NCBI GenBank assembly: GCA_035604615.1
Contig: DATNID010000049.1
Coordinates: forward strand, 50,350 to 114,349
Direction: 5' to 3'
Source: DATJLY01 sp035604615
GTDB lineage: Bacteria; Pseudomonadota; Alphaproteobacteria; ATCC43930; CGMCC-115725
DNA length: 64,000 bases
The notes under the pieces are model-generated. The model had not been told where the DNA came from. It saw only the letters and a program-made list of their open reading frames with translations, and made no database searches. Position numbers and translations under genes: made by a program. Within the stretch, counting starts at the first letter, position 1. Every line of letters begins with the position of its first letter. Of the stretch, positions 17,268-25,457 are shown piece after piece.

Positions 17268-18524
17268 TCACCCGTCGTTGGCGACGGGTAGCCCGAACAC
17301 CTCCTCGGGCTCGGCCAGGCCGCGCACCGGGTGGAAGCCCAGCGAGTCGAGCGGCCGGCCGGCCAGCGCGGCGAAATCGTGCGACATGAGCAGCGGCCGG
17401 CCAAGCCGCTTGGTCAGGCTTTCGAGCCGGCACACCAGATTGACGGCAGGGCCGATGGCGGTGAAGTCGAGCCGGTCGACCGCGCCGACATTGCCGTAGA
17501 CCACGGCGCCGACATGGAGCCCGACGCCGATCCGGATCGACACAGCGCCCTGCTCGCGCCGTTTCAGGTTGAGCGCATCGAGGCGCGCAAGCGCCGCGAT
17601 GGCGGAGTCCAGCGCGGCGCGAACGGAGCCTTCCTCACTGTCCGAGACGAAGATTGCGAGCACGCCGTCGCCGACGAATTTCAGCACCTCGCCGCCATGG
17701 GCCGCGATCGGCGAGCTGACCGCGTCGAAGTAATCGTCGAGCAGTTCGATCAGCGCGGCGGCGGGCAGCCTGTCGGACAGCCCGGTGAAGTCGCGCAGGT
17801 CGGTCGCGATCAAGGCGGCGCGGATTTCCTCGCCCTGGCGGCGCTGGATCTCGCCGTTGAGGATGTGCCGGCCGATGGTGCGGCCGAGATAGGTGTCGAG
17901 CACATTGGCCATCAGGCGCCGCATCGCCTTGGCCTCGACCACGATGCCGACCGCCGGAAGCACGCGGCCAATGGCAGCGACATCGTCATCCGAGAACCCG
18001 CCCTCGCGATCGGTCGCGAAGGTGATGACCTGGTGCCGGTCGCCGATGAAGGTGAGCGGGCAGGCGAGGTAATCGGTGCCCCCCGAATCGCGCAGGCCCA
18101 CCAAGAGCGGGAATTGGTCGATTCGGTCCAAACCGAGTCGATAGCGTACGGTCTCGCCGCGCTCCATCGCCGGGCGCATCGGGCTGTCGAGATAGTCCGG
18201 AGTCCGGCCCGCGCCGTGCGCGATGTCGACTTCCTCGACCTGCTCGCGGTCGCGCCACCAGCGCACGCCGAAGCCCAGGAGTTGCGGATGGAGCGTCGTG
18301 ATCGAGACTGTCGCGCGCCACACCGGCACGCCCGCGCCGACGAGACGCCAACAGAGCTGATCCAGCAGCTCAGCGTTGGTCGCCGCGCGGTGGCCCTCGG
18401 TCAGTACCCAGGCGACGACATCGCCGCCGACGATCGGTTTGCCATGCGAGCGATGGTCCTTGGTCCAGGTGAAGATACTCGCCGGGTCCGGATCGGCGGC
18501 ATCGGTGCGGGAGGACGACGACAT
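17268..18524 (-). CDS. class III adenylate/guanylate cyclase
   Basis: A 418-residue soluble protein. The N-terminal 220 residues form a sensory-like domain without membrane segments. The catalytic domain at about 235-405 contains ATDLRDFTGLSDRLP (first metal Asp), EVLKFVGDGVLAIF (substrate Lys and second metal Asp), IRIGVGLHVGAVVYGNVG, and AIGPAVNLVCRLESL with the transition-state Asn and Arg. All key residues appear intact, so it should make cAMP or cGMP. The IGPAVN variant replaces the usual Asp. The cNMP-domain transporter at 7016 is a possible local client, by inference only. Confidence 0.92.
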   Translation of the reverse strand: MSSSSRTDAADPDPASIFTWTKDHRSHGKPIVGGDVVAWVLTEGHRAATNAELLDQLCWRLVGAGVPVWRATVSITTLHPQLLGFGVRWWRDREQVEEVDIAHGAGRTPDYLDSPMRPAMERGETVRYRLGLDRIDQFPLLVGLRDSGGTDYLACPLTFIGDRHQVITFATDREGGFSDDDVAAIGRVLPAVGIVVEAKAMRRLMANVLDTYLGRTIGRHILNGEIQRRQGEEIRAALIATDLRDFTGLSDRLPAAALIELLDDYFDAVSSPIAAHGGEVLKFVGDGVLAIFVSDSEEGSVRAALDSAIAALARLDALNLKRREQGAVSIRIGVGLHVGAVVYGNVGAVDRLDFTAIGPAVNLVCRLESLTKRLGRPLLMSHDFAALAGRPLDSLGFHPVRGLAEPEEVFGLPVANDG

Positions 18525-18602
18525 GGGCGAGACCGCGCGCGCGAGGAAGTGCCGGGGCGGCCATGGTAGCCTCGGCTCGCGCGGCGCGGTAGCAGCGCGC
18601 GA

Positions 18603-18992
18603 TCACGTCTCGTCGGGCCGCACGAAGCACAGGATGCCCATGCCCGGGAGGTAGCACACCACCGCACGGCCGGTCGGGTTCCCGATATGGGAGAGAACGC
18701 GGTCCGACGGGACGACAAGCCAGCGCCCTTCGACCAACGCCTCGTAGCCGGTGGGATTGATGCGGTATTCCGTCATGCGGCAGTCGGCGATCGAGCAGCA
18801 GGACGAGCCGTTCGGGGCCTGAAGACTGTGAAACCACGGCGCGAGTGCGGGGTCGGCATTTTCGGGCGGCATGGCGCACGCCCCGCCCGCGCCGCAGGCC
18901 ACCGCCAAAGCCAATCCGCCGGCGCGCCGCCATCTGTGAATTCTTGGGCAGGCGCCAAGAACTCTGCCGCTTTCGCGGGCAGCGGGCGACAT
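18603..18992 (-). CDS. small secreted cysteine-containing protein, unknown function
   Basis: A 129-residue protein overlapping the stop of the upstream membrane protein by one base (TGATG). An N-terminal hydrophobic segment (RAGGLALAVACGAGGACA) looks like a signal peptide. The mature part has PWFHSLQAPNGSSCCSIADC, then RMTEYRINPTGYEALVEGRW and a C-terminal AVVCYLPGMGILCFVRPDE. Similar short exported proteins with a conserved CC-x3-DC motif occur in alphaproteobacteria without an assigned role. The start at 18992 is preferred because of the overlap. Confidence 0.75.
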   Translation of the reverse strand: MSPAARESGRVLGACPRIHRWRRAGGLALAVACGAGGACAMPPENADPALAPWFHSLQAPNGSSCCSIADCRMTEYRINPTGYEALVEGRWLVVPSDRVLSHIGNPTGRAVVCYLPGMGILCFVRPDET

Positions 18993-19195
18993 CAGTTGTT
19001 GACCTGCTGCGGACCCGGCTGGTCCCAACCTGCCAAATTGCCCTGGTCGGTCAGCTCCAGCATCTCGACGGTGCGGTAGGTCCCTACCATGAGGACAACC
19101 ATGGCGAGGACCAAGGCTACGGCCGCCAGTCCGTCGTTGAGCTTGGCGCAGAACGCGTCCGCGCGAGATTTGATCATCGTGAAACGTCGAGTCAT
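18992..19195 (-). CDS. small single-pass membrane protein
   Basis: A 67-residue protein: a basic N-terminus, one membrane helix (LAAVALVLAMVVLMVGTY) and a short polar C-terminus ending PGPQQVNN. It is directly coupled to the secreted Cys protein gene that follows, so the two are probably an operon whose products meet at the outer face of the inner membrane. No family recognised. Confidence 0.65.
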   Translation of the reverse strand: MTRRFTMIKSRADAFCAKLNDGLAAVALVLAMVVLMVGTYRTVEMLELTDQGNLAGWDQPGPQQVNN

Positions 19196-19300
19196 CCTGC
19201 ATCACCCATGTGGTCGGCCGCGTTCCCCCCGCGCACGGCTGCGTATTTGACGTTTCTTGGAAAACTGCAAGTTGTATGCCAGCGGGGACGGCGGCAAGGG

Positions 19301-21103
19301 ATGCGGAATATGCATGACGGCGATGCCGCGCGCTCCTTCCAGGCGATGGTCGCGATGCGCGACGGCGTTCGCCTCAACACGTTCGTGTTCCTGCCTGCCG
19401 GCGGCGGTCCGCGCTATCCCGTCATCCTGCAGCGCACGCCCTACGGCATCGCAGCCGCCGACGCTCCCGCCAAGAACGACCCGGCCAGGGCCTGGGTTCC
19501 CAGCGAATCGGAGCCCATGCGCGGCTCGATCCTGCGCGGCTGGCGCAACATCGTCGCGCACGGCTATGCCGCGGTCTACCAGGACACGCGCGGTCGCCAC
19601 GGCTCGGAAGGCGAGGATCGCGTCTATGCCGACGACGCGGCGGACGGTCTCGACACCTTGGAATGGATCGCGCGCCAGAGCTGGACCAACCACCGGGTCG
19701 GCATGTCGGGCTCGTCGGCCGGCGCCACCACCACTTTCGCCGCGGCGTCGCAGCGCCATCCCAGCCTGCGCGCGTTCTTCGCCCAGGCCGGCGCCTCCAG
19801 CATCTATGACGACGTGGTCTATGAGGGCCAGTCGATCGAGATGGAGCGGCTGTGGCTGTGGGTGGCGCGCAACATCCCCGGCCTGTCGCCGTCGCATCGT
19901 GAAGCGGTCATGCGCAAGCTCGGCATCGGCGCCGAAGCGCTCGCCGCTTCCGCCGCCTCGGCCGAGTTTCGCTACGCGCGACTCGACCAGGCGCGCCATG
20001 CCAGCCCGCCCTTCATCGGCGCGGCGGATTGGATGAAGCTGCCGCTGACCGGCTATCCGGACTTCGCCACCTGGCAGCCCTTCCTCGACGAGATCATCAC
20101 CCACCCCGCGCCGGACGCATTCCGCGCGCGGCACGATTTCCGCCGCACCATCGACATTCCCGGGTTTCACGTCACCACCTGGTACGACATCTTCCAGACC
20201 AGCGTGCTGGCCGCTTTCAACGACATCCAGGCCCGGGTCGGCAACCAACTCCTGTGGATCGGTCCCAACGAGCACTACTTCGTCTACGAGAGCAATTTCT
20301 GGCCGCGCGATCCTTATTTCGAGTGGTTCGATCACTGGCTGAAGGACGAGCGCACCGGCATCATGGAGCGGCAAGCGGTGTTCTATTCGCCGCGCGCCTG
20401 GGTCGAGGACCGCGCAAATTATGTAGCCGACGATTGGCGCGAGTCGGAGCGCTGGCCGCCGCCGGGCGCCGCGCCGCGCCGGCTCTATCTGCGCGGCGAC
20501 GCAAGCCTGAGCGAGGCGGGACCGAGGGGCGCGGCGTTAAGCTATGTCTATGATCCGCGCCGGCCAATTCCGACCATGGGCGGGCGCAACATGCTGATCG
20601 ACGCCGGGCCGCGCGACCAGCGTCCGGTGCAGGCGCTGCCGGATTATGGGCTCATCTATCGCGGCGAGACACTGGTGCGCGATCTCACCATCGCCGGCGC
20701 AGTGCGCGTGACTTTGCACGTCCAGTCCGACTGCCGCGACACCGATTTCGTCGCCAAGCTCATCGAGCTCGAGCCCAATGGGCGCGCCATGCTGCTGATG
20801 GACGGCGTGACGCGCGCCCTGTACCGCGATTCAGCCGCCGGGCCGCAGCCTCTCGAGCCCGGCCGGGTCTACCGCCTCGCCATCGAGCTGGGCCACATCC
20901 ACCACACTTTCCGCGCCGGCAGCCGCATCGAGCTGGACGTGACCAGCAGCAACTTCCCGCGCCGCGCGCGCAACGCCAACAGCGGCAACCCGGTGCTGGC
21001 ACGCGACACCGAAGCCGATCTCCACGTCGCCACCAACACCATCCATCACGACGAGGCGACGCCGTCCTTCGTCGTGTTGCCGGTGCTTTACGGCACGGGA
21101 TAG
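19301..21103 (+). CDS. CocE/NonD family hydrolase
   Basis: A 600-residue serine hydrolase (X-Pro dipeptidyl-peptidase S15/CocE family). The alpha/beta-hydrolase part has VAMRDGVRLNTFVFLP, YAAVYQDTRGRHGSEGE and the nucleophile elbow GSSAG with Ser139. LPLTGYPDF, HVTTWYDIF and IGPNEHYFVYE follow, and the C-terminal beta-sandwich (LYLRGDASLSEAG ... FRAGSRIELDVTSSNFPR) is typical of the family. Members hydrolyse esters or peptides of bulky acyl groups, including aromatic esters such as cocaine. ATGs at 19301 or 19310 are both possible starts. The 3' end overlaps the convergent cupin gene by 16 bp. Confidence 0.92.
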   Translation: MRNMHDGDAARSFQAMVAMRDGVRLNTFVFLPAGGGPRYPVILQRTPYGIAAADAPAKNDPARAWVPSESEPMRGSILRGWRNIVAHGYAAVYQDTRGRHGSEGEDRVYADDAADGLDTLEWIARQSWTNHRVGMSGSSAGATTTFAAASQRHPSLRAFFAQAGASSIYDDVVYEGQSIEMERLWLWVARNIPGLSPSHREAVMRKLGIGAEALAASAASAEFRYARLDQARHASPPFIGAADWMKLPLTGYPDFATWQPFLDEIITHPAPDAFRARHDFRRTIDIPGFHVTTWYDIFQTSVLAAFNDIQARVGNQLLWIGPNEHYFVYESNFWPRDPYFEWFDHWLKDERTGIMERQAVFYSPRAWVEDRANYVADDWRESERWPPPGAAPRRLYLRGDASLSEAGPRGAALSYVYDPRRPIPTMGGRNMLIDAGPRDQRPVQALPDYGLIYRGETLVRDLTIAGAVRVTLHVQSDCRDTDFVAKLIELEPNGRAMLLMDGVTRALYRDSAAGPQPLEPGRVYRLAIELGHIHHTFRAGSRIELDVTSSNFPRRARNANSGNPVLARDTEADLHVATNTIHHDEATPSFVVLPVLYGTG

Positions 21104-21597
21104 TGCGTGCGCAGCTCCTGACCGCCGCTCTTGGCCGGATGCGCGTCGATCAGGACGAAGGCGAAGACGCACGGGCCCGGCCCATGATTGACCCAGGCGT
21201 GCATGGTGCCGCGCTGGACCACCACGTCGCCGGCTTTCAGGTGCTTCACCTCGCCGCTGTCGAACTCGAGATCGCAGGTGCCGGACAGCAGGATCGCGTA
21301 GTCGACCGTCTCGGTGCGGTGCATGAACTTGGCCGGCGCGCCGCGCTCCATCTGCGTGATGCGGATCACCGTGCCCTGGCCGTTGCCGACATAGTTGTGG
21401 CGCACGACGAAACCCTTGCGCTGTGCCGCCTCGGCCTCGGCCGAGTTGTCGGCCGGCATGGTATTGGTCGACCAGATCTCGCAGCCGCTGAGATAGGGGC
21501 CGCGCCGCATCACGGCTTGCAGGGTCTCGTCGCTGGTGGCGATCGCCTTGCCGCTCGCATCGTGCCCGGTGACGATGCGCCTCACTGACAGTGCCAT
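21088..21597 (-). CDS. cupin domain protein
   Basis: A 169-residue cupin. The motif region is GAPAKFMHRTETVDYAILLSG, with His and Glu metal ligands, followed by GEVKHLKAGDVVVQRGTMHAWVNHGP with the second-motif His. The N-terminal half carries RGPYLSGCEIWSTNTMPADN. This type occurs in aromatic and sugar-acid degradation clusters as an isomerase or dioxygenase-like enzyme, or as a ligand-binding protein. The ATG at 21597 follows GGGAGGAG. It is divergent from the Pht5-like gene at 21691. Confidence 0.9.
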   Translation of the reverse strand: MALSVRRIVTGHDASGKAIATSDETLQAVMRRGPYLSGCEIWSTNTMPADNSAEAEAAQRKGFVVRHNYVGNGQGTVIRITQMERGAPAKFMHRTETVDYAILLSGTCDLEFDSGEVKHLKAGDVVVQRGTMHAWVNHGPGPCVFAFVLIDAHPAKSGGQELRTHYPVP

Positions 21598-21690
21598 TTC
21601 GCTCCTCCCTTGGCCGGTTGCGCGACAGGGTAGAGCCAAGGCGCCCGGCATGGCAAAGTGGAGGCTCGCAACCCAAGGGGAGATACCGCG

Positions 21691-22683
21691 ATGGCGCTCC
21701 AGCTCAGCATCGGCCTCACCTCGAACCCGCGTACCTGGCCGATCCTCGACGGCACGGTGAAGCCCGATGGGATCGAGCTCAATATCAGCATCGTGCCGCC
21801 GTCCGAGCTGTTCTGGCGCCAGCTTCGCTTCGCCGATTTCGACGTCTCGGAGATGTCGCTGTCGTCGCTGATGATGACGATCGCGCGCGGCGACGAGCGC
21901 TGGCTCGGCCTCCCTGTCTTCACCACGCGGTTCTTCTTCCAGACCTGGGCCCTGAAGCGCACCGACGCCGGCATCGCGACGCCCTCGGACCTCAAGGGCA
22001 AGCGCGTCGGCGTGCCCGAATACCAGCAGACCGCGGCGCTGTGGTCGCGCGGGATCCTGGAGCACGATTTCGGCGTCCGGCCCCGGGACATGGAATTCTG
22101 GATGGAGCGCGTGCCGGAGCGCAGCCATGCCGGCGCCACCGGCTTCAAGGCGCCCGAAGGCGTCACTATCCACCAGATCCCGCCCGAGAAGAGCATCGGC
22201 TCGATGCTGGCGGCCAACGAGCTGCACGCGACGCTGATGTATTTCCCCGGCCACGGCATCATCGACCGCAGCACGGAAGACCTGTCGACCAATCCCAAGA
22301 TCGCGCCGCTCTTCCCCGACCCGATCGCCGAGGGCACGCGCTACTACCGCAAGACCGGGCTCTACCCGATCAACCACGGCATGATCGTACGCAAAAGCAT
22401 CGCCGAGAAGAATCCGTGGATCGTGCTGAACCTCTACAAGGCGTTCGAGGCCGCGCGCGAGATCGCCGACCGCCAGCGCGTGCAGCATGTCGAGTACCAC
22501 ATCCTGTCGGGCCAGGTGGCGCCCGAAGCAAAGGCCGCGTTCGAGAAGCCGGTGCTGCGCCACGGCATCAAGGCCAACCGCAACATCCTCGAGACCGCGG
22601 CCCAGTATTCTCACGAGCAGGGGCTGACCCCGCGCCTGATGAAGCTCGACGAGATATTCGCCCCGAGCGTGATGGATCAGTAG
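21691..22683 (+). CDS. 4,5-dihydroxyphthalate decarboxylase-like (Pht5) binding-fold protein
   Basis: A 330-residue protein with the type II periplasmic binding fold but no signal peptide: it begins MALQLSIGLTSNPRTWPILD. Family-specific blocks are GTVKPDGIELN, RFADFDVSEMSLSSLMM, GLPVFTTRFFF, SDLKGKRVGVPEYQQTAALW and YPINHGMIVRK. These match Pht5-type proteins, cytosolic enzymes that decarboxylate dihydroxyphthalate, which are often mislabelled as ABC binding proteins. Whether this one decarboxylates or simply binds an aromatic acid is open. The neighbouring cupin and ACMSD-type amidohydrolase genes favour an enzyme in an aromatic pathway. Confidence 0.85.
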   Translation: MALQLSIGLTSNPRTWPILDGTVKPDGIELNISIVPPSELFWRQLRFADFDVSEMSLSSLMMTIARGDERWLGLPVFTTRFFFQTWALKRTDAGIATPSDLKGKRVGVPEYQQTAALWSRGILEHDFGVRPRDMEFWMERVPERSHAGATGFKAPEGVTIHQIPPEKSIGSMLAANELHATLMYFPGHGIIDRSTEDLSTNPKIAPLFPDPIAEGTRYYRKTGLYPINHGMIVRKSIAEKNPWIVLNLYKAFEAAREIADRQRVQHVEYHILSGQVAPEAKAAFEKPVLRHGIKANRNILETAAQYSHEQGLTPRLMKLDEIFAPSVMDQ

Positions 22684-22699
22684 GACGGAGAACGCGGAG

Positions 22700-22779
22700 G
22701 GGAGATTGCTTCGCTGCGCTCGCAATGACGGCTTAAGTGACCGTCATTGCGAGGAGCGATAGCGACGAAGCAATCTCCC
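22700..22779. repeat. REP-like palindrome, family A, inverted arrangement
   Basis: Outer arms GGGAGATTGCTTCG (from 22700) and CGAAGCAATCTCCC (to 22779) are complementary, and inner arms CGCAATGACGG / CCGTCATTGCG face each other around GCTTAAGTGA. It is the same unit as at 13382-13448 but with the two half-sites swapped. It lies between convergent genes. Confidence 0.9.
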
Positions 22780-22785
22780 GGAAAC

Positions 22786-23820
22786 TCAGGCGAGCGCGGT
22801 CTCGCGGACCTTGGGCTGGACCGGGTCCTTGAGGCCGAGGATGCGGCGCGCGTTGCCGTAGAGGATCTTCTGCTGGTCGTCCTTCGCCAGGCCGATCTTG
22901 TCGAAGAATTCGAGCGCCGCGGCCGGGCTCCAGCACGGATAGTCGCTGCCGTACATGACATGGTCGACGCCGTAATACTCGATGGCGAACTTCATGCCCG
23001 CGGAATGCGGCGACACCGTGTCCGTGTACATGCGGCGGATATAGGTGCTGGGCGGATGCGGCAGCTTTGCCGCCTTGCCGTTCTTGTCCATGCGGCCCGA
23101 TTGGTAGGGCAGCGCGCCGCCGGTATGCGACATCACCACTTTGAGGTCGGGATGACGCTCCATGATGCCGGAGAACACCAGCCGCATCGCCGCGACGCTC
23201 ACCTCGACGACCCGGCCGAGGCTGAGGAACAGCGCCCCGCCATAGCCGTCGATCAGCATATCCTGGAAGACCGCATCGGTCGGATGCAGGAACAGCGGCA
23301 CGCCCAGCTTCTCGATCCGGTCGTAGAACGGCTCTAGCCGCTCATGGTCGATGCGGGGATCGGCGCCGACGCTCCCCGGCAGGTTGACGCCCATCAGGCC
23401 GAGCGTGTTGACCGCATGATCGACGACGTCGAGAGCGGTCTGGGTGTCGACGAGGGGCACCGCCGCGCTCGCCCAGACGCGGCCAGGGTGCTGCTTCTGC
23501 GCGCCCGCCATTTCCTCGTTCCACAACATGGCGAGGTCGCGGCCTTCTTCCTTCGGCAGCTCGGAGAACACGACCGAGAACGGACCGATCGAGCACACCA
23601 CGTCGACCTGGTGGCCGAGCTTGTCCATGTGCGCGAGCTGGTCGTCGAGGTCGAACCACTCCGCCCCGCCGCCGAGGAAGGGCTCGCCCTTCTCGTCGCG
23701 GAAGAAATTGTATCCGCCCTTGGCCGGGGCGGGCCTAGCGTTGGGAAAATCCTTGCGCTTGCAGAGCGCGTTCCAGACCGACCGCGGCCACCAGTGGAAA
23801 TGCGAGTCGATGATGCGCAT
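22786..23820 (-). CDS. amidohydrolase family protein, ACMSD-like
   Basis: A 344-residue metal-dependent amidohydrolase of the aminocarboxymuconate-semialdehyde decarboxylase subgroup. Metal ligands are visible as DSHFHWW (His7 and His9), VPLFLHPTD, VVMSHTGGALP and YGSDYPCWSP. Members decarboxylate or hydrate small acids and ring-cleavage products. The C-terminus is family-typical (NARRILGL). It is convergent with the Pht5-like gene across a family A repeat and probably belongs to the same aromatic-acid theme. The substrate is not determinable. Confidence 0.92.
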   Translation of the reverse strand: MRIIDSHFHWWPRSVWNALCKRKDFPNARPAPAKGGYNFFRDEKGEPFLGGGAEWFDLDDQLAHMDKLGHQVDVVCSIGPFSVVFSELPKEEGRDLAMLWNEEMAGAQKQHPGRVWASAAVPLVDTQTALDVVDHAVNTLGLMGVNLPGSVGADPRIDHERLEPFYDRIEKLGVPLFLHPTDAVFQDMLIDGYGGALFLSLGRVVEVSVAAMRLVFSGIMERHPDLKVVMSHTGGALPYQSGRMDKNGKAAKLPHPPSTYIRRMYTDTVSPHSAGMKFAIEYYGVDHVMYGSDYPCWSPAAALEFFDKIGLAKDDQQKILYGNARRILGLKDPVQPKVRETALA

Positions 23821-23899
23821 GGGGAGGTTCTCCTGGCCGGTCGGATCGGCGAAACCTCATTCTATTTGAAGGGCCTGGGTCGGGTCAACCGAGCCGCGG

Positions 23900-24532
23900 C
23901 TAGGGCCCAGCCATCTCCAATCGGTCCAATTTCGACCGCACCTGCTTGACCAGGATCGAAACCTGTCCGCCGTCGTGCCGAATGGCCGACGCGAATTCCT
24001 CCTGCTGGGCGACCGCGAGGCTGGCCCCGCCGACGCTGAGATCGGTGACCTTGAAGCCGTCGGGCTTGCTGACCACGCGCCATTCGATGGTCATTGCCTG
24101 GTCCGTCGCAACGAGGGTGATGTCGGTCCGCACGATGGTCACCCCATCGCTCTCAGCGCGCTGATCGAGCACGTGAAACGAGTCGCTGCGGTATTGGCTG
24201 AAATGGTCGGAATAGACCCGGATCATGTAGTCGTGGAAGACTTTGGTGAAGTCGTCGCGCTCGCCGGCGGTCGCGGTTTGCCAATAGCGGCCGAGCATGA
24301 ATTTTGCGATGCTCGGAACGTCGAAATCGCGATCGACGATGGCCGCGAAGTCACGCATGCGATCGCCCGACGACAGGGCGTTGGTGGTCATCGTGGCGAT
24401 GGCTTGCTGACCGAGTTGCACCATGAACGCACTCGCATCGTCGGCCGCGCGAGCGGACTGCCCCAGCGGCGCAGCCGCAAGCAGGGTCGCGAAAGCGACA
24501 ATGCGGCCCCAGCCGCAATGCGGTAACGGCAT
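23900..24532 (-). CDS. MlaC-like phospholipid-binding protein (ABC transporter auxiliary)
   Basis: A 210-residue exported protein of the MlaC/Ttg2D family. The signal peptide covers about residues 1-29 (ending QSARA) and the mature domain has FAAIVDRDFDVPSIAKFMLG, RYWQTATAGERDDFTKVFHD and VTDLSVGGASLAVAQQEEFA. MlaC shuttles phospholipids between the outer-membrane complex and the MlaFEDB ABC system. Here it is alone, without mlaD, mlaE or mlaF genes nearby. The ATG at 24532 gives a proper signal peptide; the Met at 24580 adds 16 residues and is less likely. Confidence 0.88.
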   Translation of the reverse strand: MPLPHCGWGRIVAFATLLAAAPLGQSARAADDASAFMVQLGQQAIATMTTNALSSGDRMRDFAAIVDRDFDVPSIAKFMLGRYWQTATAGERDDFTKVFHDYMIRVYSDHFSQYRSDSFHVLDQRAESDGVTIVRTDITLVATDQAMTIEWRVVSKPDGFKVTDLSVGGASLAVAQQEEFASAIRHDGGQVSILVKQVRSKLDRLEMAGP

Positions 24533-24847
24533 GACGCACCTCACACATTCCCGCCGGAAAGTCGCGCGGGCATCGCGCAATATTAATCCGACATGTAATC
24601 CGTATGCGCTTTGGGCGGGACAGGAAAGGCTCGGAATCTACCTAGCGGCGCGCGCAACGGGCCGCGCGGGCCGGCGCTCGATGGTCCGCAACCCCGGAAT
24701 CGACGTATAATTAACCTTACTCCAGCGGGCAGGACTTCATGCACGGGCGCGGCGGCAGCGGAAGCGAACCCGTTGAGCGAAGCGATTGTCGCCCGCGGAC
24801 ATTCTGAATTTCACACAGCAAGGCAGGCGTGTTTCTCCGCCGCAATC
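24533..24847. other. intergenic region
   Basis: No convincing gene on either strand. The segment just upstream of the mlaC-like start includes AT-richer patches (around 24580-24600 and 24705-24720) that could hold promoters, but no clear -35/-10 pair could be assigned. Confidence 0.4.
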
Positions 24848-25039
24848 CTATTGCGCGACGGCGCAATTTCGCAGCGCGTTGATCTCGAGCAACACGGAAT
24901 GCCATTTGTCCGCGGTCCGCGCGTCATTGGAGGAGTGCGCTTGCTGCACCCATTTGACCGCAAGATTATGCGCTTCAGCGCCGTAGCGCTCGATCATGCG
25001 CCGCGCCAACTCGACCGTCTCACTTTCGTTAATCATCAT
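24848..25039 (-). CDS. small conserved-type hypothetical protein
   Basis: A 63-residue helical protein starting MMINESETVELARRMIERYG and continuing AEAHNLAVKWVQQAHSSNDA and a tryptophan-containing helix (DKWHSVLLEINALRN). It resembles short alphaproteobacterial proteins with the pattern of an A-x2-M-x2-R/KHG-x-A helix followed by A-x-W-x-x-I-x-x-A-I. The frame is open further upstream, to 25123, but the extra residues look less protein-like. It stands alone near the tRNA gene. Function unknown. Confidence 0.55.
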   Translation of the reverse strand: MMINESETVELARRMIERYGAEAHNLAVKWVQQAHSSNDARTADKWHSVLLEINALRNCAVAQ

Positions 25040-25340
25040 GCGAACGATCCCATTTTCGCTTTGTCGCCAAAGCCGCACCCACGCAACCAAGCGGCGATCA
25101 TCGTGTGCAAAAACTGTCAACATTTTGCAAACCGGTCATAGCAACGCGATAGAAAACGCCGCTTCGGAGCGGCGCTTGGCATCGTAAAATTCTTCGGCGC
25201 GTTATCCATGTTGGCGCGCAAATTGAGCCGGGCATTTGCCGCATCGCGAAGGACAGCTCTCGTCACTAGCCTTGCCTGGCGCGTAAAGCAACCGGCGATG
25301 GCCTCTCTTGGCGCAAGCTATGCCATTTTCTCGATAAGGC
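25040..25340. other. intergenic region before tRNA-Thr 3' end
   Basis: AT-richer than the flanking genes. No supported gene or structured element was found. The frame of the small protein at 24848 extends into it up to 25123. The downstream flank of the tRNA (around 25200-25330) has no attachment-site duplication of the tRNA 3' end that I can see in this window. Confidence 0.4.
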
Positions 25341-25415
<75 letters not shown>

Positions 25416-25457
25416 CCCGAGGCGGCGCGGGACATTAGGGGCGCGCGGCCCCGACCG

